The position numbers and the translations under genes are program-made. Positions 1 through 7,673 of a stretch of 47,555 nt of DNA are shown in pieces (the stretch's first letter is position 1; each line of letters begins with the position of its first letter). Where the stretch lies: positions 1-47,555 of the forward strand of contig JAFGDZ010000044.1 in NCBI GenBank assembly GCA_016931855.1, given 5' to 3'. Origin of the DNA: Bacteroidales bacterium (GTDB lineage Bacteria; Bacteroidota; Bacteroidia; Bacteroidales; Tenuifilaceae). A model generated the notes under the pieces. It had not been told where the DNA came from. It saw nothing but the letters and a program-made list of their open reading frames with translations, and did no database searches.

Positions 1-56
1 CCCATAATTTTAAAGTTTTTTCTCGAACTCAAAAATAGGGGATTCTGAGGGCATTT

Positions 57-2021
57 TTAAATTTCGTACTTTCGGATGCTAGTGTTCCTGAATAGTTTTT
101 GGTACCATTTGACGTTTTGCAATCTGACAATTTTATTGTTTAGCCCATTATTATCAAGTTCAAGTTTATTCATTTCAAGATTTAAATCAATTATATTTTT
201 CTCTAGAATTTGAATTCGAGTATCCTTCAAATCATTATTTGATTTGCAATCTAATAATTCTTCTAATAAGTCAATTTTCTCCTTTTCAATGTCTTTCATT
301 CTATCAAGAAGAAGTTTAAGAGCATTATTTAACTCTTTTATTTTTGCTTCTTTTTGAATCAGCACATTATCTTTTGATTCGATATCGACATTTAATTGCG
401 TTAGTTTTTCTCGAAACTCTAATCTTTCTTGTATAAATAAATTCGAGAACTTTCTATAATTAAATAAACGATTAACATTTATAAAGATAAATCTCATGAA
501 AGTATCTGTCTCAATATCATCTCTGAATTTAGTTGCTTTTAAGAAATGTTGAAAGGCAGATTCAATATCAAACTGACTAAAAGCATCCCTTGCTTGTTTA
601 TAGAAATAATCAGCTCTACCCGAATTTAATTCCTCAACAATTAAAGTGCTTGGCATTTCTGTTTTAGCAAACTCCAAAACTTTTTCATTGGTTGTAATTC
701 TATTTCGAGGAATTTTAGTTTTCAAAACTAGTCCACTTAGACTAGTACAACGGCTTAATGCAACATAAACTTGCCCATCAGTAAATGCTGCCCCCAGATC
801 AGCATAAACTTTTTCAAAAGTCAACCCTTGACTTTTATGAACAGTAATAGCCCAAGCCAATCTTATAGGATATTGCGTAAACGTTCCAATTATTGTTTCT
901 TCAATTTTTTTCTTTTTCTTATCCCATATATATTGAATGTTATTCCAAGTTGCTTTTTCAATTTGTACTTTTGATCGGTCGGAAAATTCAACAACAATTT
1001 CGCTCTCATCTAGCGATGATATTTTCCCTATCTTGCCGTTAAAGTATCTTTTATAATCCCCTTGGTCATTTTTTAGAATCATGATTTGAGCACCGACCTT
1101 AAGATGAAGGTTTCGCTCTGTAGGTAGAACAAAATTTCCAAAACTATCTTTTGGAAATGTGCCTGTAATCAAACCTTCATACACCTTAAGTTCATTCTTT
1201 AACTCACCTAATTTAGTCGTATTAGTCTGATTTACTTGAGCATTAGTAGTTGATAGGATTATATGATTATTGTCCAGACCTGATGAAAAAGTTGGATTGT
1301 ATTTTTGATTTAGAGCGGCAAGCTCCGCATCTGTAATTTGATTTACTCTTATCTTATTCAATAAATCAATGAATTCTTGTTCTTTTTGTCGGTAGATTTT
1401 TTTTAACTCAATGTAAATAGGCTTACTCTCTGTCACTACTTTTGAACTGAAGAAAAAAGGGCTGCTATAATATTCTTTCAAAATTCCCCATTGTTCAGTG
1501 TCTGCAATCGGAGGTAATTGAAAGGTATCTCCAATTAAAATAACTTGAACGCCACCAAAAGGTACATGTTGCTTTTTTCTAAAAACTCTTAGAACTCGGT
1601 CTATAACATCTAAAGTATCGCAACGAACCATTGAGATTTCATCAATTATCAATAGTTCTAATCGTTCTATTATAGTTCTTTTATCTTCATGAAAGATAAA
1701 CGTATTATAAATTGTAGTCTGATCTGTATCATCTGAATCTTTCCTTGTTCTGAGTCTTTTGTCATTAGGAATAAATGGCCCAAATGGCAACTTAAAAAAT
1801 GAATGAATAGTTTGTCCTCCTGCATTAAGTGCTGCAACTCCAGTAGGTGCGAGAATTACAGTATTCTTTATTGTTGTCTCTTTTATGTATTTTAGAAATG
1901 TAGTTTTACCAGTTCCTGCTTTACCTGTCAAATATACGAGTCTATTAGTATGCCTCACGAAATCCGCAGCATAGTTAAAATCTATATTATTATCATCTAA
2001 TTCAATATTATCAACTTTCAT
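57..2021 (-). CDS. PIF1-like SF1 DNA helicase with C-terminal coiled coil
   Basis: Predicted ATP-dependent 5'-3' DNA helicase of the PIF1/RecD superfamily 1B, 654 residues. Walker A is GKAGTGKTT at residues 33-41, Walker B has D127-E128 in LLIIDEISM, and a late SF1 motif TVHKSQGLTFE lies near residue 395, followed by VYVALSRC. The helicase core fills roughly residues 15-470. The last ~120 residues (about 530-645) are strongly charged with heptad-like leucines and probably form a coiled coil, which is extra to the core. Base composition is clearly more AT-rich than in the neighbours (many lines near 25-35% GC against about 45% in the next genes), and codons are A/T-ending, suggesting transfer. 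No operon partner is visible. In Bacteroidota such proteins are usually stand-alone, with an inferred role in resolving replication or recombination intermediates. Family assignment is sure; the cellular role is not. Confidence 0.93.
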   Translation of the reverse strand: MKVDNIELDDNNIDFNYAADFVRHTNRLVYLTGKAGTGKTTFLKYIKETTIKNTVILAPTGVAALNAGGQTIHSFFKLPFGPFIPNDKRLRTRKDSDDTDQTTIYNTFIFHEDKRTIIERLELLIIDEISMVRCDTLDVIDRVLRVFRKKQHVPFGGVQVILIGDTFQLPPIADTEQWGILKEYYSSPFFFSSKVVTESKPIYIELKKIYRQKEQEFIDLLNKIRVNQITDAELAALNQKYNPTFSSGLDNNHIILSTTNAQVNQTNTTKLGELKNELKVYEGLITGTFPKDSFGNFVLPTERNLHLKVGAQIMILKNDQGDYKRYFNGKIGKISSLDESEIVVEFSDRSKVQIEKATWNNIQYIWDKKKKKIEETIIGTFTQYPIRLAWAITVHKSQGLTFEKVYADLGAAFTDGQVYVALSRCTSLSGLVLKTKIPRNRITTNEKVLEFAKTEMPSTLIVEELNSGRADYFYKQARDAFSQFDIESAFQHFLKATKFRDDIETDTFMRFIFINVNRLFNYRKFSNLFIQERLEFREKLTQLNVDIESKDNVLIQKEAKIKELNNALKLLLDRMKDIEKEKIDLLEELLDCKSNNDLKDTRIQILEKNIIDLNLEMNKLELDNNGLNNKIVRLQNVKWYQKLFRNTSIRKYEI

Positions 2022-2133
2022 TATTAATGGTCACTTTTATTATACCATTACTATTTGTCTTATTTCAGTCAATCCATTCTAATGAGCAGCAATACTATTC
2101 CCCCTCCCGTTTTATGGGTTGCGGAGAATTCCC

Positions 2134-3033
2134 CTACCCCTTAAATAGCCTAGCGGCCAGGCCAAGTTTGTATATATCGAAAAGAATAAGCGATGGCCGC
2201 TTGCTGCATAGGTGCCTACGAATAATTGGGTTGAATATCATGAAAACCCAGCTAAGCGGTTTGTTGAGCCTAAAAAAGTTCATGAATCGGGAAACGCGCA
2301 GCAGCCTAACGGCACGCTGAAGCTCCGGTTTCATGTCGGGAGCAATTTGCAAAAGCTTAATAAGGTTCACTATTCCCTGTTCCGACTTGGCAAGATACTC
2401 GTAGCAGGGCTCTAATCCTATGTGAATTGCCTGATTGTCTATGTGTAGCACAGGAATGTTTCTATGCTTTAGCTCCAGCCCAAAAAGGGTATCCTCATGC
2501 CCATAGCCCGAAATCGCCTCGTTAAAGCGAATCTGATTATATACCTCGCGCGATATCATAAAGTTACCACTCAGAAACGACCAGTGCGGGAACATCTGTC
2601 GGCGTAAAGCAGGCTTGCTCTCGCGCACAATGCCATACTTCCACCTTAGAATATACTCTGGGCTCATTGGCCTAATTCCATAGCCTATGCCACCACAAAT
2701 TACGGGGGCCTCGCCCAATCGAGAAATGTAATTCTGCAAGAAATCGGGGCGACTAATCACCATATCGCAATCAAGGAATAGGAGCCAATCGCCCGAGGCA
2801 AAATCAACCAGCCTATTGCGGATTTTGGAGCGCCCTATGTTATAATCGAGCTCCAGATAGCTAACCTTACTGCGGCTAGCCAGTAGGGCATTTCGTTTAC
2901 GGAAATAGGAAAGGGAATGGTCGTCGATAATAAGTACCTCAATGGGCGTGTCTATTTGCTTAGCCTGCCTAAGCAGCTCCTCGGCAAGGTCAACAACATC
3001 AAAGTTATAGGCTGGAATAAGAATGGATAGCAT
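2134..3033 (-). CDS. Family 2 glycosyltransferase
   Basis: GT-A fold glycosyltransferase of 299 residues, expected to act at the cytoplasmic face of the inner membrane and to transfer a sugar from a nucleotide-sugar donor during surface polysaccharide or glycoconjugate synthesis. The N-terminus MLSILIPAYN is typical of GT2, D37-D38 fits the nucleotide-binding acidic pair, and the DxD metal motif is D88-C-D90 in LLFLDCDM. A later stretch, SGYGHEDTLFG, resembles the ED acceptor/base region of GalNAc-T-like GT2 enzymes. No membrane segment is obvious. The start lies 3 bp downstream of the rmuC stop, so the two genes probably share a transcript, although no functional link is known. Donor and acceptor cannot be read from the sequence. 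Confidence 0.9.
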   Translation of the reverse strand: MLSILIPAYNFDVVDLAEELLRQAKQIDTPIEVLIIDDHSLSYFRKRNALLASRSKVSYLELDYNIGRSKIRNRLVDFASGDWLLFLDCDMVISRPDFLQNYISRLGEAPVICGGIGYGIRPMSPEYILRWKYGIVRESKPALRRQMFPHWSFLSGNFMISREVYNQIRFNEAISGYGHEDTLFGLELKHRNIPVLHIDNQAIHIGLEPCYEYLAKSEQGIVNLIKLLQIAPDMKPELQRAVRLLRVSRFMNFFRLNKPLSWVFMIFNPIIRRHLCSKRPSLILFDIYKLGLAARLFKG

Positions 3034-3036
3034 GGC

Positions 3037-4563
3037 TTACTCCTCCCCTATGGTGTTATTGGCCAATAGGCCGTTTGATGATTCAAAACCGCTCTCGGAG
3101 AGGATATCCTCAGAGATGGCCTTTTTGGCCTTTGCGCCCAGCTCCTTTAGCTTCTGAACCTGATTTACAAGGTTGCCCCTACCCTCGGTAAGCTGCCCCA
3201 TTGCCAATTCGTACGACTTATTGGTGCGCGCAATATTCTCGCCAACGGCCTTAAGGTTCTCAACAAAACCAACAAACTTATCGTATAGCTGGCCTCCGCG
3301 GTCGGCAATTTCCATGGCGTTACGATTCTGATTCTCGCGTTGCCACAAGTCGTAAATCATTTTAAGTGCAGCAATAAGGTTGGTTGGGCTAATTAGCAGC
3401 ACCCTGCGGCTGTATGCGTAGTTCCAAAGCTCGGCATCGGCTTGCATTGCGGCAAGGAATGCGGGCTCAATGGGAACAAACATCATCACAAAATCTAAAG
3501 AGCCAACTAAATCCTGATAGTTCTTGGCGCTAAGCATCTCAACATGGCTGCGAATGGAGCGGATATGCTCAACCAGCGCCTTTTGCTGCTCGGTAGGTTC
3601 AGCTGCTGTGGTGTAGCGCTCGTAAGCAATTAGGGATACCTTAGAGTCCACCACAATTTTACGGTTATCGGGGTACGCCACAATAACATCGGGCTGGAAC
3701 CGGCGGCCCTCATCATCCTTATACGACTCCTGAACAAAGTACTCGCGCCCCTTTACCAATCCCGATTTTTCCAGAATGCTCTCAAGTATCATCTCGCCCC
3801 AGTTACCCTGCTGCTTAACCTGTCCCTTAAGGGCATTGGTAAGGTTGTTGGCCTCCTCGCTAATTCGCTGGTTAAGAACAACCAGCTTCTCTACCTCGCG
3901 CCCAAGGGAGAACCGCTCCTTGCTCTCCTTATCGTAAACCTCCTCAACCTTTTTTTGGAACACGCTAATATTCTCGCCAAGCGGTTTAAGCAGGCGCTCA
4001 AGGTTAAGCTGGTTCTGCTCGGTAAATCGCTTGCTCTTATCCTCAAGAATTTGGTCGGCAAGCACTTTGAATTCATTCTTAAAGCTGTTGCCAATATCTT
4101 CTAAATCGGTCTTTTGCTTACCAATAGCCTCCTTTAGGTACTTATTTTCCTTGTCGAACTCAACCCACTTTTCCCTAGCAACGGATAGCTCCTGCTGTAG
4201 GCGCTTGCCCTCCTCTATTGATATCGCAAGCTGCTTATCGGCCTGCTCCAAGCGCGAACGCGCAATGGAAAGCTGCTCGTTAGCCTGCTTAACGGACTCT
4301 ATGCTTTGCTGATAATCGGCATAAATTTTATCGCGTTCGGCAGCAGTGGCTACTGTTTGCTTATTAGCAAGCTCCAGCCTAGCCTGGGTAGCAGCCAGCT
4401 GCGACGACAAGTCGAGAATAACCCTGTCCTGCTCCAATAGCTTGCCGGACAAAGATGCTTTATCGTCCTGTTTCCCTTTAAAAATAAGCCAAACAGCAAT
4501 GGCTCCAATTACAATTCCAACAACTAAAAAAACTAATACTATAACCATTTGTGTACCACCCAT
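3037..4563 (-). CDS. rmuC: DNA recombination protein RmuC
   Basis: RmuC-family protein of 508 residues. The family is associated with limiting DNA inversions and rearrangements and carries a nuclease-like fold, but the biochemical activity is not settled. A membrane segment lies at about residues 6-28, a long coiled coil spans about 35-200 (repeated QLA/KQANEQL heptads), and the conserved RmuC domain follows at about 205-480. Recognisable family motifs are QQGNWGEMILESIL and the PDVIV...KIVVDSKVSLIAYERY region, where D and K residues of the nuclease-like core lie. An alternative start is M6 just before the membrane helix; I kept the upstream ATG, which has no rival in the gap. The glycosyltransferase gene follows after 3 bp. 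Confidence 0.95.
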   Translation of the reverse strand: MGGTQMVIVLVFLVVGIVIGAIAVWLIFKGKQDDKASLSGKLLEQDRVILDLSSQLAATQARLELANKQTVATAAERDKIYADYQQSIESVKQANEQLSIARSRLEQADKQLAISIEEGKRLQQELSVAREKWVEFDKENKYLKEAIGKQKTDLEDIGNSFKNEFKVLADQILEDKSKRFTEQNQLNLERLLKPLGENISVFQKKVEEVYDKESKERFSLGREVEKLVVLNQRISEEANNLTNALKGQVKQQGNWGEMILESILEKSGLVKGREYFVQESYKDDEGRRFQPDVIVAYPDNRKIVVDSKVSLIAYERYTTAAEPTEQQKALVEHIRSIRSHVEMLSAKNYQDLVGSLDFVMMFVPIEPAFLAAMQADAELWNYAYSRRVLLISPTNLIAALKMIYDLWQRENQNRNAMEIADRGGQLYDKFVGFVENLKAVGENIARTNKSYELAMGQLTEGRGNLVNQVQKLKELGAKAKKAISEDILSESGFESSNGLLANNTIGEE

Positions 4564-4699
4564 AACAGCAATTAACTTAAGTTGGTATGTAACTAAATAT
4601 CAAACAAAAAGGGATTGTACTAAATAAGGTTGCAACCAGCTGCACATGGGAGTAAAATGCCCATAATACAGTAAAACCATTAATCCCACCACTATTAAA

Positions 4700-4714
4700 T
4701 TGCTAAATTAGCAA
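4700..4714. promoter_or_regulatory. 15-bp palindrome, possible operator
   Basis: TTGCTAA-A-TTAGCAA is a perfect inverted repeat with a one-base centre. It lies in the divergent gap about 137 bp upstream of rmuC and 380 bp upstream of the hemerythrin-like gene. A dimeric regulator site is inferred; no second copy was seen nearby, so chance is possible. Confidence 0.3.
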
Positions 4715-4950
4715 AATGTTGTGCTTAGCTTAAGAATTAAAGCACAAAGTTTTAAACCAAATAAAAATATTTATCATCCGTAACATAAGCGAAACAGGAG
4801 CTCAACCTACTTAGGGAAATAACCAGCTACAACGTTACCTGTTCTGGCCAATTTGGCTTTGCGCCTAAATGCAAACAGCGCTAAAACCATTGGCAATAAA
4901 GTAAAACAAATTACCCATTTTGGTGTTGAGTAGAAATGGTGCTTTAGTGC

Positions 4951-4958
4951 TATTTTTG
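4951..4958 (+). promoter_or_regulatory. Putative -7 box (TAnnTTTG) of the hemerythrin/LuxR operon
   Basis: TATTTTTG matches the Bacteroidota housekeeping -7 consensus. A TTG at 4926-4928 could act as the -33 element, with a slightly long spacer of 22 bases. Transcription would start near 4965, leaving a leader of about 115-140 nucleotides. Confidence 0.45.
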
Positions 4959-5078
4959 AACTGGCTGTAACGCATTGTTTGTTGATGACGGAACAAGTTA
5001 TAACCAGCTGATATTTTTAACTTATAGGTAAAATAGAAATGCCTTATAGGATTAACATAAATTGGAAAAATAAAGGAA

Positions 5079-5816
5079 ATGCATGTAGCTAGAGACACAA
5101 AGATGGGCGATGTGGTACATCATAACCATACCATACTAACCATAATGCTTCGCTTTAATATTAAGCTGGGGTTTAGCGACAGAACCGTTGACGAGGTGTG
5201 CGATCAGCACAATGTAAACACAGCCTTTTTTTTGGAGATAGTAAATGCGTTTTTAGACCCCCACTACTTCCCAAGCAAGCATTTAAGAACCTTCTCGGTT
5301 AGCCTTATAATAGACTACCTGCTTAAAACGCACTACTACTACTTAACCCATAAAATCCCAGCAATTGAGTGCATGATTGAACAGCTGATAAAGGAAAATC
5401 AGGGAGAATCGGATTTAAGGCTAATCCGCAAGTTTTTTAAGGAATACAAGGATGAGTTTATAAATCACCTCAAAAGGGAAGACGAAGTGGTTTTTCCGTA
5501 TGCTTTAAAAGTTGAGAGCGCTGCGCACAACAATGAGCAGCACGCCTATTTGGTGGAGCAAATGACCAAGTACAGCATGATCGACTACCTGAATGAACAC
5601 GACAACATTGAGGAGAAGCTATTTGACCTAAAAAACATCCTAATAAAGTACATTCCCCCTATTAGCAATCAGGCGCTTTGTATCCATATTATAGATGAAC
5701 TTTTTAGCCTAGAAAAGGATTTGCACGACCATTCTAGGATTGAAGAGAAGGTTCTAGGCCCCAAGGTAATGGAGCTAGAGAAGCAGCTTTTAGCCCGAAG
5801 CGAAACAACTAACTAA
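5079..5816 (+). CDS. RIC/YtfE-like hemerythrin-domain protein
   Basis: Predicted di-iron protein of 245 residues. The N-terminal part (GFSDRTVDEVCDQHNV...FLEIVNAF) resembles the ScdA/RIC N-terminal module, and the rest is a hemerythrin-like four-helix bundle. Candidate iron ligands are the His in LLKTHYYYLTH, His and Glu in INHLKREDEVVFPYA, and His and Glu in LHDHSRIEEKVLGP. RIC proteins are known to help repair iron-sulphur clusters after nitrosative or oxidative stress; applying that role here is inference. A second ATG at 5103 gives MGDVVHHNH and is an equally plausible start. The stop codon overlaps the ATG of the downstream LuxR-type gene by one base (TAATG), so translation is probably coupled and the two proteins likely act in one pathway. 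Confidence 0.82.
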   Translation: MHVARDTKMGDVVHHNHTILTIMLRFNIKLGFSDRTVDEVCDQHNVNTAFFLEIVNAFLDPHYFPSKHLRTFSVSLIIDYLLKTHYYYLTHKIPAIECMIEQLIKENQGESDLRLIRKFFKEYKDEFINHLKREDEVVFPYALKVESAAHNNEQHAYLVEQMTKYSMIDYLNEHDNIEEKLFDLKNILIKYIPPISNQALCIHIIDELFSLEKDLHDHSRIEEKVLGPKVMELEKQLLARSETTN

Positions 5817-6406
5817 TGGAAAAAGTAGCATACGCAATAGCAGAGTCGGTACCTATTATTAGGTGGGCACTCTCAAGAATAGTTGAGGAGCAGCCAAACT
5901 CTACTGTGGATAAAGAGGTTGATTCCGCGCATCGATTAATTGAGCATTTCCAAAAGCATAGCACAGAGGTTACTATTGTTAGGCTAAATGAATACATGGC
6001 CCTAGCCCTAGAGGCTCAACAGCAAATAAAAAGCCATACAAAGCTTATTATTGCTATTACCGATAACGATGAGCAACGCAATCACTCCCCTTTTTTTGAA
6101 ACGGTAAGCCTGCTGGATGGCGTTATGAACATTCAAAAGGCCATTCGCAAAGCCACGTGCGAAATGTCCAAACACAAGGAGAGTAAACCAGAAGGTAATG
6201 CACTTAGCGACAGAGAAATAGAAATTTTAAAGGATATAACCCTAGGCTTATCGGCTAAAGAAATTGCCGCCAAAAATTATATTAGCCCGCATACCGTTAT
6301 AACGCATCGTAAAAACATAACCAAAAAGCTGGGAATAAAAACCACATCGGGTTTAACAATTTACGCCGTGCTAAATAAGCACATACGCATTGAGGAGGTT
6401 GAATAA
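5816..6406 (+). CDS. LuxR-type transcription regulator with degenerate receiver
   Basis: 196-residue regulator. A C-terminal LuxR/FixJ helix-turn-helix is clear at about residues 128-190 (LSDREIEILKDITLGLSAKEIAAKNY, then SPHTVITHRKNITKKLGI). The N-terminal ~105 residues have the length and strand pattern of a response-regulator receiver, but the acidic pair and phospho-acceptor Asp are not in the expected places: the start reads VAYAIAESVPI and the beta-3 region reads VTIVRLNEYMAL. It is therefore probably a pseudo-receiver not controlled by ordinary phosphorylation. The start codon overlaps the stop of the hemerythrin-like gene, suggesting that the di-iron protein and the regulator work together, for instance in redox or NO response. 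No terminator is obvious after it. Confidence 0.88.
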   Translation: MEKVAYAIAESVPIIRWALSRIVEEQPNSTVDKEVDSAHRLIEHFQKHSTEVTIVRLNEYMALALEAQQQIKSHTKLIIAITDNDEQRNHSPFFETVSLLDGVMNIQKAIRKATCEMSKHKESKPEGNALSDREIEILKDITLGLSAKEIAAKNYISPHTVITHRKNITKKLGIKTTSGLTIYAVLNKHIRIEEVE

Positions 6407-6512
6407 CCAACGCTACATAGCAGTTTACCAATACAATTGTAAGTCCTATAAAAAAACGAGGATTGGCTTCGTGAGCTAATGCATTATTTTCTACCTTTAC
6501 CTACATTGCTAA

Positions 6513-6520
6513 TATTTTTG
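6513..6520 (+). promoter_or_regulatory. Putative -7 box before the LPP20/caspase cluster
   Basis: TATTTTTG fits TAnnTTTG and lies 85 bp before the preferred start of the lipoprotein gene. A clear -33 element is not seen. It is the only promoter-like match between the LuxR gene and this cluster. Confidence 0.45.
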
Positions 6521-6604
6521 TTTTAGGCACTAATTTTGATTGGACAAATTCCCTAAACAATAAAGCCAAAACAGGTAACAATGCATAACTCTACCCTTGC
6601 TTTA

Positions 6605-7645
6605 ATGAAAAAACTTTACTCGTTAAAAACCTTTACGGCAGTTTTCCTTCTAGGCCTTTCATCCTGCCTCTACGCCCAAACGGGAAAGGCCGAGTTTGAG
6701 AAGATTTTTGAGAAAGAGACTGGAGAAATTGAAAGCGCAGCTAGGAAAAACTTCAAGAACGTAAAAAGGTTTAGCTACTACCCCGACACCCTTCCATCAT
6801 GGTTCTTCTCTCCCCCACAAGGACTTACATCGGAGATGTTTGCCGTAGGCATTTCCGACCCCGACCAGGACTCAACCACTGCTATTAACCAAGCATTCCA
6901 TAGGGCAAAAGCACTTGCCATACTCTTTGGAAAATCGAAAATGCAGTATTTTAGAGATGTTTACACATCGGAGCAGCAAGCGGGCAAGTACACCGACTAC
7001 AGGCAAAGGTTTGATACCTACTTTAAGGTTTCATCAATGGCAGTTGTAAGCGACGACTGTTTCTCTCTAATTAGCTCACACTTTACTAGGTATAACGAGG
7101 CCATTGTGCTTATAAGGTACACTCCCGCAAACAAGGGGAACAAGCAGCTGGTAGTTCAAGGAAACGCCCTGTTTATTGAGGCTCAGGTAGAGGATGCCTT
7201 TGAGGTACAGGCCGAATATGAGCTGCAAACAGCAATAAACGACATTGGAGGTAAGCCAGAAACAACCTACTTTATGTTTCGCCAAAAAGGGAATAAAACC
7301 TACTCCGAATCAAGATACCTAAATGCCTACCTCCAATTCCCAGTGTTTGTTTACAAGTACGTTTCGCCAAACTACCCATCGGGAATTCTACCGCTAATTT
7401 GCTATAGCGGCTTGTGGAGCCGCTACTCAAGCGAGCTAATACAAAGCCTTATTTTAACCACTGAATCCAACAAAAAAACGGTTAAAAACCTAGGGCAACA
7501 GCATAACCCCGAAAATGCAAATCTTTCAAGAGAGGTTGCACAAGCACTCTCTACAATATACATTAATGGCATTGAATTTGAGAACGATACGCTACGCATT
7601 AACTTCAAGTTCGATAACCTTAGCTTGAACTCAGAAAAGCCCTAA
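6605..7645 (+). CDS. LPP20-like exported lipoprotein, first gene of the caspase cluster
   Basis: About 346 residues from the ATG at 6605, chosen because MKKLYSLKTFTAVFLLGL begins a normal signal sequence; an in-frame ATG eight codons upstream is possible. The signal ends in LSSC (Cys21), a good lipobox, although cleavage by signal peptidase I after YAQ cannot be excluded. Residues ~60-125 (LPSWFFSPPQGL...MFAVGISDPDQD...AINQAFHRAKALAILFG) match the pattern of LPP20-type lipoproteins: a P-x-W, a G-hydrophobic-S turn, then an alanine-rich helix. The remaining ~200 residues are not recognised. The protein is expected in the periplasm or attached to a membrane. The caspase-fold gene starts 28 bp downstream, so a shared transcript is likely. 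The LPP20-like call is by pattern only. Confidence 0.75.
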   Translation: MKKLYSLKTFTAVFLLGLSSCLYAQTGKAEFEKIFEKETGEIESAARKNFKNVKRFSYYPDTLPSWFFSPPQGLTSEMFAVGISDPDQDSTTAINQAFHRAKALAILFGKSKMQYFRDVYTSEQQAGKYTDYRQRFDTYFKVSSMAVVSDDCFSLISSHFTRYNEAIVLIRYTPANKGNKQLVVQGNALFIEAQVEDAFEVQAEYELQTAINDIGGKPETTYFMFRQKGNKTYSESRYLNAYLQFPVFVYKYVSPNYPSGILPLICYSGLWSRYSSELIQSLILTTESNKKTVKNLGQQHNPENANLSREVAQALSTIYINGIEFENDTLRINFKFDNLSLNSEKP

Positions 7646-7673
7646 ATAGATATAACCAATAAAACCCACAGCT

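Larger units (their letters stand above)
4564..5078. other. Divergent intergenic region between rmuC and the hemerythrin-like gene
   Basis: About 515 bases without a convincing gene. It holds a perfect 15-base palindrome TTGCTAAATTAGCAA at 4700-4714 and a Bacteroidota-like -7 box at 4951-4958. The reverse-strand reading frame at 4865-5098 has no recognisable domain and is treated as chance. Confidence 0.6.

Noticed and set aside
2027-2320. Plus-strand frame over the end of the glycosyltransferase gene
   Set aside because: Most of it is the complement of coding sequence, and the remainder is short and unconvincing.
4865-5098. 77-codon minus-strand frame in the rmuC/hemerythrin gap
   Set aside because: No start-site support and no domain; it crosses the proposed promoter and the start of the hemerythrin-like gene.
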